Assembly: GCA_031216445.1 (NCBI GenBank)
Contig: CM062219.1
Coordinates: 19,537,001 to 19,601,000, forward strand
DNA: 64,000 nt
Direction: 5' to 3'
Source of the DNA: Lateolabrax maculatus
Taxonomy: Eukaryota; Chordata; Actinopteri; Acropomatiformes; Lateolabracidae
In this document: piece after piece, positions 1 to 12,429 of the stretch
Layout: the number at the start of each line of letters is the position of its first letter
Numbering within the stretch: the stretch's first letter is position 1
Program-made: the position numbers and the translations under genes
Notes under the pieces: generated by a model
Told to the model about the DNA's origin: nothing
The model's database searches: none
Seen by the model: only the letters and a program-made list of their open reading frames with translations

Positions 1-3000
1 GTGAGGAAGCCTGTTTTCTATTCCATACCAGCCCCTGAAACGCTGCGAGTTCAGCTGGTTTCTACTGGGTTTGGGTTGAAAAGTAAAAACTTGGAGACGG
101 TGACAAAAAAAAAAAACTGTGGGTGACTTATTGTTAAAGAAATCGAACTAGATCACAGATCCAGGATCTGCTCTAGACTCTCAAAGGTATGGGTAAAAGA
201 AAAGGTGTCAGTGTGCTATTGTTTGTACAGCAAAAAATCTTTGGTATGCACTGTACGTTTCACATAGCGTTACATTGTTACTCTCTCCGCAGTAGGAAAT
301 GTGCCAGACAACAGCCAGTGTGACATGAAGAGGTGGCTTGTTTCAATTTTCCAGACAGGGTGGAAGCCAAAATGGAAGATGGAAGCGTTTGAGCAACATT
401 CAACAACTAGTTGATGTTTTCACTTGACGCTGAGCTGCTTCCAGCTTGAATGCGTCAAACCATATGGATGTGTAGCAGGGGGCAAAAAATGAACCGGTCC
501 TGTACTGTTGTCTGGCAGCTTTTGTTACTACTGCTGGAGATTGTTGGAGGTAGACTTTGTCCTGTGGAGCAGGTAATGACTTGTGGCGGGGGGGAAAAAA
601 ACAAAATATAAACAGAAACAGAAGCCATCTGAGAAACTTCCGAACGCTTTTCTCTTTTTGAGAATCAGAAGTTCGTGGTCAAGTTTGTGGGTGTGATGGA
701 TTTATTACTGTGATGTGTTGACGCCATGCTGAAGGAACGACCAAAATCCAAATACCAGATGTATTTGTTTTATCTTTGAAAGACACAATACTGTACAGAC
801 CTATACGTCTGCTGTGGGGGAATTCAGCTAGATATTTACTAGCTATCCTGAAAAAAACTGTGATTCAATGTCCTGGCTAAGTTTGTCAACTTCAATAAGG
901 GGAAAAGGATGAAGGAGCTAACCCAGAAAATGTAGTGTACAACATGCGTAGTAGAATAATAACTAGTGGAAAATATTCAAAACCTGCAGCACACCACTCC
1001 CAGCATGGATGCACATCATGCTGTAGGTGTGTACATGCTGGCTTAGCAAAAATTGAGATTTTCCTTTTCAGGGGGAGGAGAACTGCTGCCGGAGTTAACG
1101 GTGAATCTTTGGTTTGTTAGCTGATGAGGTTTCTGTTGTTCTTTTAACCATTTTTTTACTTTGAAAAACTGCATAGGCACACGTTAAAGACACTCTTCAA
1201 CCGTGAGAGACACATTAATGTTCTGCCTTTTTTGGGGGGTCAGAGGGAAGAAAATGGTCGACGGCGTCCTCCGTTGGTTTCTTCCCTCCTTTCCCGTGTG
1301 GTTTTACCCTTTTCAGTCCCCAACTTGCTTCCCCTTAAAGATGGCCTGACGCAACATCAGGCAGAACAAAGCTACTTCTCGACTCCCATGATGTCATCCT
1401 TCCCTTTATCCTCCTTCCTTCTCTTTGTCGTCGTCATCCTCGACATCGTCGCCGCCACTCTTTTTTTTCTTTTTTTTTTCTTTTTTTGGTAATAATTCTC
1501 TTCCATCTTCAGTTTTTTTCCGTTTGTTGGAACAGTTAGGTGCAGAAAAAGGTTTTCTTTGGTTTCGATTTGTCAATAAATAGAAAAAGTCTCAAGTGTC
1601 CATTTTTTATTTTAAATCGTTCTTGAAGCCTTTGGCTTGCCTCTAACCAGGCTGGGACTCAACCTGGGGTTTCTAAGGAGCAGGGGCTGCTGACTGACGC
1701 CTTTCCTTTGGTTTTGTTTCTTTTTTGGTTCGATAGCTTGAGTGAGAGATGATTGATGAGGTGATTGCGAATGGTAAAGGCTGTTAGACCAGAGTAGGAG
1801 GTGGTGGCGGTTGAGGTTTTTTTGGGTGTGTTAGTATTTACATCATGTGTAAAGGCTGTACAGTGTGACCGTATCAAAGTAAAATCAATGGGTGTTGTGG
1901 GATTTGGTAGAGATGGATGCTTGGTGAAGTTTGTATGGACACAAAGACAGTCAGAGAGACTGAATCCATCTGTGTGTATGCAGTCCTTTTTACCAAGCAT
2001 CCAACTCTCCAACGCTGCAAACAAATTGCATCTTGATTTTCATCTTGAGTTTTGTCCTCCAATTTTTTTCCACAAAAACAATTGTTGAGTGGTAAATGTC
2101 CTTATCAACAAGAAAACAAATTAATTTACAAGTGGGAAAAGTTATATTTTCTCATCTTAATAAATTAACACAATTTGAAGTCCAAATATGACTAAATTAA
2201 AATGATTTGTTTACAGAGTTAATGCCTGCCTTCCTGTTTTCCAGCCCGCTGACCCTCTGAAAGAGACGGACCTGCCAGGCATCGTCTTTAGATTGTCCTC
2301 TTTAACTATTACAAAGGCCCTGATTCGCCTGGACAGTTCGTTCTCCGTGGGTTCAGACGGTACACTGGTTCTGTCGTTGTGTCACTCAATGTGGTAAGAG
2401 TTTGTGGTTTGTTAGTTGGGGTATTTGTGATGGCAGCTGGAGGCTTCCAAAAAGCATCCTAGTTCCTACAGCTGGATTTACACCAAAACGTAAAATCTGA
2501 TTCATAAATGCTCTGAGCAAGTTCTGACCAAGAACCTCTTCAGCAACCATAAACCGACACAGTGAAATTTTGTGAAGATTTAGGTTTTGATCATATTAGC
2601 TAAAAAACTAGACGGGTCTCCTGTAAAAATTTAAACATCTTATTTCCTTAAGGGCCATATGCTTCAAATGAAACACTCTTTCCTACATTAGAATAAGGAA
2701 GAGCCATGTCCAACAATTTTGGTAACTTTCCGCTTTAGACAATCCGACAATCACAGCCATTTTACACAGTGATTAGCCAGATGTGTTGTGGTGTGAGAAT
2801 AGAGGGGGTTTGAAGTCCTCTCTCAAGCTCTCTTTTTCATTCTTCACACAACTACTTCCATTACTTTTCACCATGAATGCCTTCGAGGATTGACTGTCCA
2901 AAAAGTGCGCACCATTTTCCCCATTTGTATGATTAATGGGACCTCATCCCTCTCTATGATGGGGCAAATGTGTCCATTTTGGACAGGCATAAATGCTTTT

Positions 3001-5187
3001 GCCTTGAGATGTAGTGTAAATCCACGCTTGATTTGACGTTTTGTCTCTGAAAGAGAGCTGTAGCTGTAGGGAAGATGTGTGCGAAAAAAATGATGCTTTC
3101 AAATCTCAAATCTACCTTTAGTTCACCGCCTTTTGGATCATAGATTTGGTTCACATTGTTTAAAATTTCAGTTCCAGCTCTTGTTGTTAAACAGCACCAG
3201 TTTTTATCAGTGTTAATAACGTCTTCGTTTGAATCGAAAACAAAGATTGTGCTAATGCTAAGATGCTAGGTGGAAACCGCTGCCCTGGTGGATGAGTTAC
3301 CATGGTAACGCAAATGATAGGTGGGTGAAGCTGGGGTAAACTTGAACTTAGCTTTGGTTTAACTGTCAATGTTTCGGTCAGGGTGGGACTTTTGAAGGAA
3401 AGTTCAGGAAATGACTCTTTAAAGTTGTTTGTGTGTGTGTTTCTGTAAAGCAGGTGTATTTGCTTGTCTGCAACAGAGTGTTCCTACGTGTTTGCACATG
3501 TGTACATTACAGTGTGTAACGACAGGCGCCGAATGGATTCCAGCCACTGTTTAGAAAAAATGGTATCCTGAGTTTTCTAAGATGTGAAGACCACTCGGCT
3601 TGTCAGAGAGCCCCGGTTCTATTGCAAAGAAAATGTGCTTCAAGATTGTGCTCACATACTTTGTATATATTCATATATAATACACTGATACTCCACTGAA
3701 CGCTATGCTGAGAAAGCTTGTAATTCTACATGTCGAATTATGAGGAAAGCTGCATGTGACTTGGTGAGTGTTTGTGTATGTGTGTGTGTTTGTGCTTGCA
3801 TATTTTGCCATTTTCCTATCTTTAAGATTCCTCACTCCCCTCCCCCCCTTTAAAGAGTCAAATCGTTACATGTTTCCCTTTCTTGGTGAAACTGAACATT
3901 TTTTTGTCCCTAAAATGGCAGAAATCTTGTTATTTTGTATGTGAAAGTTGATCAAGTTTTGTCAGTAATACTCCATCTACAACCTGGATCATATATATTC
4001 CAGAGTTTATTTCCAGGTACATATACCATTTTAAATAGTCAATTGTGATCAGCAAACAGACTCTTATAGTTAATGTTTGTGAACCTGATTGTTAAAATCG
4101 GAGACTAAACAGCCAAATTAACTCAGTTGTTGGACTGTTTTTTGTCATTAATTAACATATATATAAACTGTCCAGTTTCTTCAGCAAAACAGTGAACACT
4201 CAACCTGATTTAGATAAATAAATCATTGTATAATCTTAACACAAGGTCCGCTAGCTTTTCCCGTGAGCATACCGAGCACACTCCGTCCAAGCTAGCAAGT
4301 GGGTCTTATGTTATTATTAATTTTTATTTTGACAAATTACTCTTTCCAAGGTCAAGAATGAAATCTTAGGCTCATTTGTCTCATTCGGTTTCTTTTGACT
4401 GAGAAATGCCACCTCATGCATCTTTGGTTTGGTTAGAAAAATAGATTTAATGTACGGGCCAGCTTCACCCTCAGCTGCACCAACCGACCTCCTTTGGTTT
4501 TAAATCACAATTCAGCCGTGACAGCTTCCTAAATTTGGCTGTGCGATCTCCGAAACCCGACTTCTGAATGCAAACGTCTTAATCTCTGCCCCAAACTGAT
4601 GCATCGTTGCCATATTTGGACATTTGAGGGTCAAAATACCACGACAAGATTTTTTTTTTTTAAATCTTATCCCAGAGCTTGTAGCACATTCTGCAGTCAT
4701 AAAGCTTTCATTGGTTTGTTTGTTTGGTTGGTTCCTAGCTTATATTGCATAATAGAAAACAAACATCGTCTTCTTGTCTTTGGTATTTGGGCTAGTGTGT
4801 CAGCTTATTGTCATAAAGGAGACATCAGCAGTGAAAGTCAATGATTTGATAGTTTTTTTCCACCCAGCAAGGTTTCTATGTTTTATCGGTTAGTTTACCC
4901 TTCAGCTTCTTAATGGACTTATGATGAATTTGCAAAAGGCGGTTAGGCTACAAACAAGTCGTCGCAGTGAGCAGCCCCTCTCTCAGTTTGTCAACCTCGA
5001 CAAAAGCAAAACAGACAAACAAACAAAAAAATGTAAAAAATTTGGTTTTCCTCCTCGCTTTGACCGGACGAAACCTCGACCCGTGCCCACCACCCCTCCA
5101 TCCCTCCCCGTGTCCCCGTCGCCCCCCTGCCCCACCCGAGGCCCCTCCCTGTCGCCTCCCTCCCCTCCCCCTCCTCGCCGTCTATTA
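1..5187 (-). other. onecut2: onecut2 3' UTR (inferred, distal end not determined)
   Basis: No coding frame follows the onecut2 stop down to the window start. Human ONECUT2 has an unusually long 3' UTR, so a multi-kilobase UTR here is expected. miR-9 seed matches occur on this strand from 5199 down to 238 and none were seen on the other strand, which suggests transcription through at least most of the interval. Reverse-strand AATAAA hexamers occur, for example at 1607-1612 and 701-706, but I cannot tell which is used. The first 100 bases after the stop are very G-rich on the transcript; the rest is mostly AU-rich. Confidence 0.6.
5122..5145 (-). promoter_or_regulatory. Putative RNA G-quadruplex just after the onecut2 stop
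   Basis: On the transcript strand there are four G runs (4, 3, 4 and 6) separated by loops of 4, 1 and 2 nt, which fits the standard G-quadruplex pattern. It lies about 45 nt after the stop codon. More G runs follow the stop directly (5155-5180). Folding is inferred only. Confidence 0.5.
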
Positions 5188-5190
5188 TCA
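5182..5190 (-). other. Three consecutive in-frame stops ending onecut2
   Basis: The coding frame ends GCG TGA TAA TAG, so all three stop codons follow one another in frame. This would block readthrough at the leaky TGA. Confidence 0.95.
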
Positions 5191-5477
5191 CGCTTTGGTA
5201 CAAGTGCTGGACGCCGAAGAGTGGCCGCCGGGGCTGCCTCCGTCGTCTGTCCATTTGTCCAGGCTCCGGCGGCGGGCGTTCATGAAGAAGTTGCTGACGG
5301 TGGTGAGTTCGAGGCCCAGCTGCTGCGAGATGGTGAGCTGCATCTCCTTGGATGGCCGTTTGTTCTCCTTGAAGATGGCCAGCAGGGTGCGCCGCTGCAG
5401 GTCGGTGAAGACCAGCCGCGACTTCTTTGGCGTGCTGTTGCGCTCCTTCGCTGTGTCCTGCTCCTTCCGTTTGCACG
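5188..5477 (-). CDS. onecut2: onecut2 coding exon 2 (homeodomain and C-terminus)
   Basis: This exon encodes the second half of the Onecut DNA-binding unit. The acceptor is ccttgcag|CG, so the split codon becomes GCG (Ala406), followed by CKRKEQ. Exon lengths of 1216 and 290 nt sum to 502 codons including stop. The homeodomain spans about 422-480, with helix 3 reading TTVSNFFMNARRRSL. The usual Trp48 is Phe469 and position 50 is Met471; this F48/M50 pair is the Onecut hallmark. Asn472 is the invariant Asn51. The C-terminus ends STCTKA, as I recall it for mammalian ONECUT2. The tail between homeodomain and end is short (about 21 residues) and rich in Gly/Ser. The frame ends with TGA, followed in frame by TAA and TAG. 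A different frame stays open across this exon on the same strand but has no recognisable domain. Confidence 0.97.
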
Positions 5478-5746
5478 CTGCAAGGAGGGGAAAGGGGGAG
5501 GGAAGACGATGAGAGAGGAGGTGGGGTGAGGGGAAAGAGGGACGGGAATTAAAAGTGTTAGTGTTGTTTGTGCTATTTGAACATCTTCACCAATGCGGTT
5601 CAGGTATTTCACTGATCAGGACGTGTCAGAATCATGAGAAGTAAAAGGCAGTTATTCAGCATGCTATTATACAGGATGTTATAATAGTAGAAATGGGATT
5701 ATGGGATGAGTTCAAAAGAGGAGCTACTATTAAGTCCATGAGAAAG

Positions 5747-5815
5747 AGGGCGCCTCCCGGTGACCTAGGGGTTACAGCGCTGACCACGAACCGCAATGTC
5801 CCTGGTTCCTGAGTT
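5747..5815 (+). mobile_element. tRNA-like SINE head fragment
   Basis: The stretch contains an A-box-like TGACCTAGGGGTTAC and, about 40 nt later, a B-box-like GGTTCCTGAG, the internal promoter pattern of a tRNA-derived SINE. The sequence after about 5815 loses similarity to a SINE body, so this is probably a truncated copy. From about 5816 to 6850 I see only unique AT-rich intron. Confidence 0.45.
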
Positions 5816-6849
5816 ACTCATCAGTCCATACCCCTTGATGTTTACAGCTGTCAGTGTGAACACAAACAGCACCAGAATTAAAAGGGCAACCATGTATCAA
5901 TTTGGGTCTGGTTCTTTGAGTCCAGCTCACTTTGGATATATCAGGCTTGTTGTTGTTGTTGTTGTTGAGCAGGTTGAGGCGGAGAACATTTAAATGGTGT
6001 CCTCATGGTGTTTGGCAGCAAATCTGTTTGTACTCACCTCTGTGTGTCTATTTATATTATATTTTATCGTTAACTATTTTATTATTTTATTGTAATGCAC
6101 TCTCTGCAATCCTTAAATTTTATGAAGGCACCAACTGTAAATTTCATCAGCTGTGTTACTGCTTCTGACTTATCATTGTAGGAACAGCACAGTTACTGGG
6201 AACACTAACGATGGCTCCGGCTCGCATGAACAATAACAGGACCCTGAAACTGAAGCAGCTAAATGGAATTCAGCCATTGCTCCTTTTTATTATTTACACC
6301 TGTGCTTTCTTCTGCTTTCACATGTCAAGATGTCTTCTGTGAAAAAGACTCACTATGCAACAGAGTTTAGACGTAGACTATGTGGGTTGCATTCAAACGA
6401 ATCTGAACCAATTGATACATTTGGTTTTTATTAATTTAAATGGACTTTTTCTTTTAAGCGGCCACCCTAGGAGCCAGTACACAGGGATGCTATTTTACAT
6501 CATGGTGACGTCATTAATGTCTTTCCACTGTGTAGTTGAAGTACGGAAAAATTTTAAAATATCAGATTCACCAAAAATTTTACTAAACCTCTAATTTACA
6601 TGGTCAAAAATGATTAAATTAATTCATTGTATATAATTAAATGTACGTAAAACCTAGATACATAATTAACAAAAATGTATCCCTATGCCAAATTCCATCA
6701 CTTTATTATTTATTAATGCTTCTTTAGACTTTTTTTATGATCACAAGCTCGAACGAAAACAAAAGAAAACACAATAACAGTAATAACACGCCCTCTAATG
6801 TGTCTGCTGTTGTAACATCTCAGTCAGTCACTGAGGAGGAGGAGGCGGA

Positions 6850-6989
6850 GGTGGTGGCCTGGGTGCGTTTGATTTGATTACATCTGGATTAAGTATGCAA
6901 GAGTCAGTGCCCAGCTGATCAGTACGAATCAGGTTAAGGACTCAATTCAGTCACAAAACGATTATGTAAGGGGAAACTATCCTTGCAGT

Positions 6990-7023
<34 letters not shown>

Positions 7024-7110
7024 CCCTCCTCCCGTCCCCCCTCGGCTTCTTATCACAGCGTTCAGTGCCCCCGACGACAGATGCAAATTAAAGATCTCAG
7101 CTTATGTTCT
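6850..7110. promoter_or_regulatory. Candidate conserved noncoding element around a (CA)n repeat
   Basis: Complex unique sequence at 6860-6960 and 7040-7110 flanks an (AC)n microsatellite at 6992-7022. The right part includes an octamer-like ATGCAAATTAA. The call rests on texture (no simple repeats, homeodomain/POU-type words) and distance from repeats; there is no alignment behind it. Confidence 0.25.
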
Positions 7111-7737
7111 CCACTGCTCTCTGTCTTTGTCTGATGATGGATGGTTGAGTAGCTTCAGAGGCTTCACAATAAAAACACAAAAACATCTACAAACACTGAC
7201 CAGCGACTCCATGTTTGTTTTTGTTTTTTACGGCTTCATCACTCCACCACATAGAAACATTCTACATGCATCATTCTTGTGCATCATTTTAGACTAATTT
7301 CCCCAAAATTCAGCCAGCCATATTTAATATCTTTGAACTTTGGCATCCGCACCAGAATTAAAAATAAAGTTCTGTGGGTTTGATAGCAGCTTTTGTGGAC
7401 ATGGCGAATTTTTAAAGATGGATTTGCCAAAACCACAGTGGGAGTGAAGAAGGAAGAAAAAAGGAATTTTTGGGGGAAAGAGCTGAGAGATTTGAACTTC
7501 TGTTCCCTGGGTACACAGGTGAAATGTTCTGAATGAACACTCCTCCACACTTTCAGGAATCAAACTGTTGTAATACGGTTTGTCACTGACAGGTGCCACT
7601 ATTGATCTCTGAATATGCTGAACACACTGGGTTTTGAAAATGTATGTGTGTGACACAAACAGCGAAAGAGACACATCTACTTTGAATCATCACACATAAA
7701 ATGACAACAAATTTAAATAATAATGTAATAATAATCA

Positions 7738-7740
<3 letters not shown>

Positions 7741-7774
<34 letters not shown>
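7741..7774. repeat. (TTA)n microsatellite, about 11 units
   Basis: A pure TTA trinucleotide array. A 75-residue poly-Asn-containing frame through it is an artefact of the repeat. From 7775 to about 10020 the intron is unique AT-rich DNA with short T/C-rich runs and no gene or named element that I can see. Confidence 0.95.
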
Positions 7775-10030
7775 TTGTTTGTTGCTGGATTTAAAGGTAC
7801 TGTTCAACATTCATATTTATATAGATAGGACATACTGTATTATATAGTATATAGAAGAACTTCAACAAGAGCCCAAACGGTTTTGCTTTTGTTTATTTAG
7901 AGTCTAAACTAGAAATGATCTTGGACGTTGGACCCGACTATTTACTGGGAGATATTTGTGATAAAACATGAGCTGAAGTGGCTTTTTAACCAGCTGAACT
8001 GCTGCTGACTGTAAGCAGCTTTTCCATTTGAGTCACTTAACAGATCTTCTCTCAGAAACCAGAATATTTCCTCTGTAACTGTAAATGAAACATTATTTAA
8101 ACAGGGAAAGACGTAAAAAACTACAAAGTACTATTTTTACTACTGCTGTTTACTACAGGTATTCTACTACTACTACCATAGTCTTTCTACAGCTCTTTAT
8201 GCTGCTACAACAACTAATACTATGTTTTCTACTTCAGGAGCAACTTGTGATAATGTCTGTGTGGAGATTCAGCCATCCAGGTACAAATCCATCCACCAAG
8301 ACAATCCATCCACTAGGCTTTTATTGTGAAGGTGTTTTGACATTTTGTCCGATGCACTCCTTCAGTTCTGATGACAGGCAGAAAATCCTGTCTTCAATTT
8401 CATTAATAATAATATGATGAGGATAATAATAAAATGAAATAAAAAACTAAAGGCAAATGCAAACAGAAGCAAACAATGAGATCATAAAACACAAGGAGGA
8501 TAAAAATTCAGTTAAAGGTTGATAAATGCATTAAATGGCAGGAGTGGAATGGTAAAACCAGAAGAAACATGTAAAATATTCACAAAGGGTAAGTAATTCT
8601 GGACTAAATTTGTTTTATATTTAAATGTTTTTTTGCGCATATACGCGGTATTCACATAGACATGTACATATGAGTATTGATTTTTAAAATGTGCTTCACA
8701 TTGATATATTACAAAGTCACTGAAACGTTGTTGAAACAATGGTTATATGTACACTAACACTAACCGTGTACCTTCCTTGTGAACATATCTGTAATTTTGC
8801 AGCATTTAGCGTCACTTTTCTGCAGGGCTTTTCTCCTTTTAATGCGCTCCCTCCCAGCTTTCTTTCTCTCTCTCTGTCTTTCTCCTGTGCCCAGTGTACC
8901 CAATGGACAGTCCAGGCCAAGTAACAAAAACTGTCCAATACTGAAAGTTGCCATCAAATGTCTGGTCAGATTAATTTAATTTAGTCAATTTCGTATTAAT
9001 ATACAGTTTGCATATAAGACAACATTTATTGATTTATTTTGTTAAATGAAAAAAGGTCATTCTTGTGGTGTACTAACACCCAGGTATTGTACCGGCATTA
9101 TAGTGTTGGAAACATGTCAAAGCATTCTTGGCTCTATGATTGGACATTAAAAGAAACACACACATCTTGTCAGGATGTCATTTAATCTTGAAAACCCCAA
9201 ATCAGTGTTCACTTGGTAATATAACAGTTGCGCTCTCAGGTATACTAACACTACTGGCTTCATCTACGTGTTTCAGCTGTGACCTTATATCAATTAGATA
9301 TAGGTTACGCAAATGTTCTGTAATTACTTTATTCAGATGTAACTGCTGCCTATTTTATAATATCCAACAGTGCACAAACACAGAATGACACTATGACAGA
9401 ATGACATTAAGTCAAAATTTCATTTGCTGGATATTCATACTTTCATCCCTGCTGTTGGCATGAATGAAGATTTAAAATATCTTTGAGCTTGTGATTATTG
9501 TAGTGCTACAAGCCTTTTTTTCTTTTTCACCTGTTTTGCACTGCAAGAGGGAAAAAAAGAATAAAGACAGATCTGGCATGAGAAGAATCTCTTTAACAGA
9601 CAGCATTTCAAACAAATGTTTCAGATAGGCCAAACAGTGAAACACTATTTCAAATATGGTAAATACATTTCAAACGTGCAGCTCCCCTCTCTCTGTCTCT
9701 CCTGCTTTCTGCTTACTGTAGCTCGATGAAAAGCGTCTCGGCAGCAGTTCACCCCAGACAATGTTTTTTTTTTTCTTTCTTAGAAAACGTGCAGACATTT
9801 ACGTGTAAAAAGGGGGCAATCAAAATCACCCACCCACACACACAAACGCAGTCTGCCGTCAATGGAGAAAGAGCACGCTTGAGTGATTCAATCAGGCTTT
9901 TTTCCCTTCTGGTCGAGGTTACAGTGAGGATCAAATACGCAATTATATTATTCAAAAGGGGTTTACCGGTTTGAGGAGGGGAGAGAGTGAGGAGGGGGAG
10001 GGGTGGCTTTTCTTTAAAGGTAAGGGTTGA

Positions 10031-10046
10031 ATCAATAGGATCAATA
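10031..10046. promoter_or_regulatory. Two tandem ATCAATA motifs
   Basis: ATCAATA at 10031-10037 and 10040-10046 are direct repeats 9 bp apart, close to one helical turn. ATCAATA is the core of the Onecut/HNF6 site. They lie inside the onecut2 intron next to complex unique sequence (9960-10180). Binding is inferred. Confidence 0.3.
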
Positions 10047-10765
10047 AAGCAGGGTTCCTCTGTCTTTCATCAGCTCTCTCAGTCTCTCGCAGACATCAGT
10101 GTGTTGCTAAATGCGTCTCTAACTGCAAACGAGATCAGCAGAAAATACGGAGAACCACCCGCCTTCTCTTTCTATTCCCCCCCCCCCCCATCGTGTGAGT
10201 CAGCTGTCATGTTGCTCCGCCACAGAGTGCCTCCCTCGTCTCTTTTGTTACACACAATCATAGTGATTAAAACGACAAAACACTGTTGTCACAGTTCTTC
10301 CCCTAACAGCACAGCCATTGTTACGTCATCAGCTGTATGACCATCATGCAAATTCTCTAACAAGCATTTATCACAATTTTAGTCATCTATGGACTCATTT
10401 CCGTCGCATAACAATCACTATCTTCATAAGGGCTGGGTATCAAAAACTGTCAGGTACTGTCGGTTCGGATTCATAAATATTGTAACTTATTTTCTCATCA
10501 GATAATTCCTCATTTAAACCATCATTTCGCCAGTTTTATCCTTGTAATACTTTTATAGATGTCAAAGTTCTTGTTCAGCGCCTTGTGTTTAGACATTTAG
10601 ATAGTCTTTCAGTTGAAAGGAAAAAAGGTTTTATAGAGCACTGGTGCACGAGTGTCAAAATGTTTCAAACAATACCCAGCCATAATCTTAATCAGTGATT
10701 AAAACCATCAACCAACAAATCTCATCACTTGAATATCATGTTCATCATGTTATAATCATCATCTT

Positions 10766-11356
10766 AAAGAAATAGTTAAACGTTTTGGTAACTATGGGTA
10801 CTTCTGAGAATTAGAGAACATCAATATCAATCTTATCTCAGTGTGCTGAGTCAGGACGTGGTAAGCCTAGCTTAGCATAAAGACTGGAAGCAGGAGGAAA
10901 CAGCTAGCCTCACTCTGTCCAAAACCCCCAAATACCCCCCCACCAACACCTCTAAAGCACACTGATTAACTCATTTGTTTAATCTGTTCACAGACAGAAA
11001 TGTAAAAACAACAGTTTGTGGAGTTATGTGCAGGAACTATTTCTTGGCAAACAGCAGCTGGCACCAGTGACTTTTCACAGTTTCCTGAAGTCTTGTCGTC
11101 ACAGTGAAGTTGCCAAGTTTGGTTCCATCCTTCCTGTACAGAGAATAAAACCAGGGTGTTTAAAGGTGTATTTTTTAACCTTGGAAAGAACCTGGCAGCC
11201 TGCTTCCTGTCTTTATGCTAAGCTAGGCCTACAACATCCTGACTCCAGCTCTATATTTAACACACAAACGTTGACATTGTTATCGATTGTCTCAACTCAC
11301 TCTCAGAAGGAAAGCAAATAAGCATAGGTGTCAAAATGTTGAATTATTCCTTTAGC
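10766..11356. mobile_element. Foldback MITE of the percomorph type
   Basis: The left end reads AAAGAAATAGTTAAACGTTTT and the right end, reversed, AAAGGAATAATTCAACATTT. Inner arms also mirror each other: GCTTAGCATAAAGACTGGAA near 10871 and CTGTCTTTATGCTAAGCTAG near 11208. The left flank carries TTAA and the right TTAG, consistent with a decayed TTAA target duplication (piggyBac-like). It contains no transposase. I recall this family as very common in percomorph fish. A 101-residue frame inside it is spurious. Confidence 0.75.
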
Positions 11357-11509
11357 ATCTTCATCTCCATCATTCTCTTGGTGCTCCCAATCACTTGTTG
11401 TCATCAAGCCAGTCAAGTCATAACTAGTGTAACAATTCTCATTACAATAAGCGCTTTTATCGTCACCTTTCATCATCCTAGCTACAGAAATCCTCTTCAC
11501 TGTTAAAGT

Positions 11510-11560
11510 CGCTCTCATCATCATCGTCATCATCATCAACTTTATAATCATCCCAAATAT
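11510..11560. repeat. Short (ATC)n-rich tract
   Basis: Imperfect CATCATCGTCATCATCATC repeat. The surroundings (11357-12430) are unique intron with no gene or named element that I can see. Confidence 0.7.
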
Positions 11561-12429
11561 CAAAATCATTACCATCACATGACAAGAATCAGTCTCATCA
11601 CGTCATTGTTTACTCACCACAATTAATCCTCTTCACCACCACAGTCGGTCACAATATTTTACTGATTCCGACACAGCTTGTTAATGTCGCTGCCTTAGGT
11701 CCCACCCACACAGTATTTATTTGGCTTGGTTGTTTCTCTGAACCGGGGGTATTGCCAAATTCATATCATATGGGATGGATTGATGGCAGGGACGGGAAAG
11801 ACAGGGCTTCTTAGCAGCTGAATGGTCACTGCGCATGCCACATGGCCGCAATGTCGACGCTAGCCGGTGACCTTTGTCGCGTGTCGTAGCCCTCTCTCCC
11901 CCATTTCCTCTCTCTTCACTCTCGAGCTGTCCGATAAAGGCAAAAAATAATGATCTTTACAAAAAAGAGTTAGGAAAGATTTACTACATGCGGGCATTTG
12001 TGTTGCCAGACAACTCAAGATGGTTGCAGAGTTTGTCGTGTGGAGGTAAAAAAATTAACAATATTACACTATGTCTACATGGATCATCAACCTGTGAGGG
12101 TTCATATGTCTAGAACCAGGCTAAAGCAGTGGTGAAATGGTCCTTTTTCAGTCAGACCCAGAAATGAACCACATCTTCTCACACATATTGAGAAACACAA
12201 GACGCCAAGAGGTCAAGTCTTCCAATATGGCAGCTGAGAGTCATTATTCCGCCTTAAAGCCTTTTCTCTATTCACTTGAATGGGGTTGAGTCAAGTGCTG
12301 AGCCTCAAGAGCTGGCAACACTCACAGCAAACACATCAATGTATTATACAGAGGTTTTAAGAGTCAAGGGCTGCTAAACGTCAATAGAAACATCAAGGCG
12401 ATGTTTTATTGAAGCAGCCATTTCAAGTG

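Larger units (their letters stand above)
238..5199 (-). promoter_or_regulatory. onecut2: Cluster of nine miR-9 seed matches in the onecut2 transcript
   Basis: The 7-mer ACCAAAG on the minus strand pairs with miR-9 nucleotides 2-8. It occurs at 238-245, 1106-1113, 1556-1563, 1706-1712, 3352-3358, 4421-4428, 4492-4498, 4777-4784, and in the last coding codons at 5193-5199. The sites at 238, 1106, 1556, 4421 and 4777 are full 8-mers ending in A. About 0.3 would be expected by chance in 5.2 kb at equal base frequencies. ONECUT2 is an established miR-9 target in mammals. Confidence 0.75.

Noticed and set aside
1801..2088. 95-codon + strand frame, with overlapping minus-strand frames
   Set aside because: No family similarity, no codon signature, and it lies in the inferred onecut2 3' UTR.
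4991..5476. 161-codon minus-strand frame and two + strand frames over exon 2
   Set aside because: Only the frame entered from the CG acceptor gives the homeodomain; the others lack any known motif.
5747..5815. Functional tRNA gene
   Set aside because: It has A- and B-box-like words but no clean cloverleaf or anticodon arm that I could fold; a SINE head explains it better.
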